Shown here: piece after piece, positions 12,092 to 12,880 of the stretch | How positions within the stretch are numbered: position 1 is the first letter of the stretch | Layout: every line of letters begins with the position of its first letter | Source of the DNA: Clostridia bacterium | Lineage (GTDB): Bacteria; Bacillota_A; Clostridia; Lachnospirales; Lachnospiraceae | Direction of reading: 5' to 3' | Assembly (NCBI GenBank): GCA_012515365.1 | Contig: JAAYYM010000047.1 | Location: 1 to 12,880 of the forward strand | DNA length: 12,880 nucleotides | Translations under genes and position numbers: made by a program | Notes under the pieces: model-generated | What the model was told of the DNA's origin: nothing | Seen by the model: the letters and a program-made list of their open reading frames with translations, nothing else | The model's database searches: none

Positions 12092-12880
12092 ATGAAAAAA
12101 GTAGTAAAAGGTATTTTGTTGTCTATATTGATGTCGATTGTGTATATGATCATAAATGGGATCTCACACAGCATACTTCCATTCTCTGAGTGGTTTGTCA
12201 CCAACAGCATGAAACAGGAAACAAATCTAGGGCTGACCATGATCTATATGCTGGCGATCTCAGGTACAATTTATTTCATCACCCAGCATGCAAGATGTAA
12301 GGGAAAAGAGCTTTATATGGCGGTTATTGGAAGTGTCTTTTTCACTTTAAGTTTTATGACCCAGATAGAAACGATTATTTTTGGCAGTGCATTTGAAGGA
12401 CTCTCACTTCATGATATTCTGCTTATGGTTCTGGGTGATTTCATCTCCATTTCATTGACCGGATTGCTCTATATCTTGATATTAAAGAGAAAAACACAGG
12501 AGCATGAGATCATGACCATTGACTGGAAGAAGTTTGTAAAGTGCCTGTTATTGAATGGACTGATTTACATGGTTATCTATTTTATCTTTGGTTACTTCGT
12601 AGCCTGGAAATCAGAAGACCTAAGAATCTTTTATTCTGGTTCAGCGGAAGATCCCGGCTTTTTCTATCGATTGTATGTAAATGCAAGAGACAACTTCATT
12701 ATCTATCCGATTCAGTATGTCCGTGGTATTCTCTTCACACTTGGTATCATTCCACTTATGAGAATCAGATGGAAAAGCAAATATGGATTTATGATTAGTG
12801 TATGTGCAGTCTTTCTCTGCACAGGGATGGGACTGATCGTGCCTAACTTTCTCTTTCCAGATGCAGTCAGACTCGCGCAT
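12092..12880 (+). CDS. Multi-pass membrane protein of unknown function, 3' end beyond the window
   Basis: An open frame of 263 codons runs from ATG 12092 to the window edge without a stop. AGGAGG (12076-12081) lies 10 nt upstream, a strong ribosome binding site. The protein starts with a basic N-terminus and has about seven hydrophobic helices (near 7-27, 48-66, 75-98, 105-127, 142-165, 205-225 and 232-255). A soluble-looking loop lies around 166-204 (EDLRIFYSGSAEDPGFFYRL), followed by the stretch YPIQYVRGILFTLGIIPL. I do not recognise the family and give no function. It is the only plus-strand gene, divergent from the HPt-acyltransferase unit. Minus-strand frames here are shadows. Confidence 0.85.
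   Translation, partial: MKKVVKGILLSILMSIVYMIINGISHSILPFSEWFVTNSMKQETNLGLTMIYMLAISGTIYFITQHARCKGKELYMAVIGSVFFTLSFMTQIETIIFGSAFEGLSLHDILLMVLGDFISISLTGLLYILILKRKTQEHEIMTIDWKKFVKCLLLNGLIYMVIYFIFGYFVAWKSEDLRIFYSGSAEDPGFFYRLYVNARDNFIIYPIQYVRGILFTLGIIPLMRIRWKSKYGFMISVCAVFLCTGMGLIVPNFLFPDAVRLAH

Noticed and set aside
12641..12880. Minus-strand frame at the right edge
   Set aside because: Antisense to the open membrane-protein frame, which has a strong ribosome binding site and hydrophobic helices.

Overview
The window looks like chromosome of a low-GC Gram-positive gut-type Clostridia, most likely Lachnospiraceae. This is inferred from the gene families, the AGGAGG-type ribosome binding sites, the sigma-H and mini-RNase III genes, a T-box leader, and a tRNA without an encoded CCA. 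I cannot name a genus from sequence alone. Almost everything is on the minus strand; only the gene cut off at the right edge is on the plus strand.

Region 1 (1-2880) is a sugar-type uptake and regulation pair. A lipoprotein solute-binding protein (77-1381) has a perfect TTGACA-17-TATACT promoter. A LacI-family regulator (1778-2773) has its own promoter. Both promoters carry the same 19-nt pseudo-palindrome just downstream of the -10 box, so the regulator very probably represses both the transporter gene and itself. No permease genes are in view.

Region 2 (2950-3907) holds a tRNA-Thr(GGT) with promoter, leader hairpin and terminator, followed by about 840 bp without a protein gene. That stretch is unusually repeat-dense: 13/14-nt tandem repeats, a degenerate array with a period near 30 nt that matches a second copy beside the lacI-type gene, 18-nt and 15-nt tandem repeats, a nested 158-nt inverted repeat, and an 18-nt repeat that begins inside the 3' end of sigH.

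Region 3 (3908-8534) is the conserved Firmicutes cluster cysE-cysS-mrnC-(small DUF3006-like gene)-rlmB-sigH, transcribed leftward. A sigma-A promoter and a T-box leader precede cysE. The leader's specifier triplet (UGC) and its UGGA bulge both fit tRNA-Cys. Cysteine starvation should therefore raise serine acetyltransferase (cysteine precursor) and cysteinyl-tRNA synthetase together. Junctions in the operon are tight: ATGA overlap between cysE and cysS, 16-nt overlap between cysS and mrnC, and TAA directly abutting GTG between rlmB and sigH.

Region 4 (8644-11862) holds mrp (ApbC/NBP35-type Fe-S carrier ATPase) followed by ispF (MEP isoprenoid pathway), both with extra cysteine-rich ends. Upstream of them is a two-gene unit, an HPt-domain protein and a membrane acyltransferase, driven by an extended -10 promoter.

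Region 5 (12092-12880) is a divergent, 3'-truncated gene for a multi-pass membrane protein of unknown function.

No transposase, phage gene, CRISPR array or defence system is visible. The least explained parts are the repeat region around 3150-3930 and the cysteine-rich ends of Mrp and IspF.
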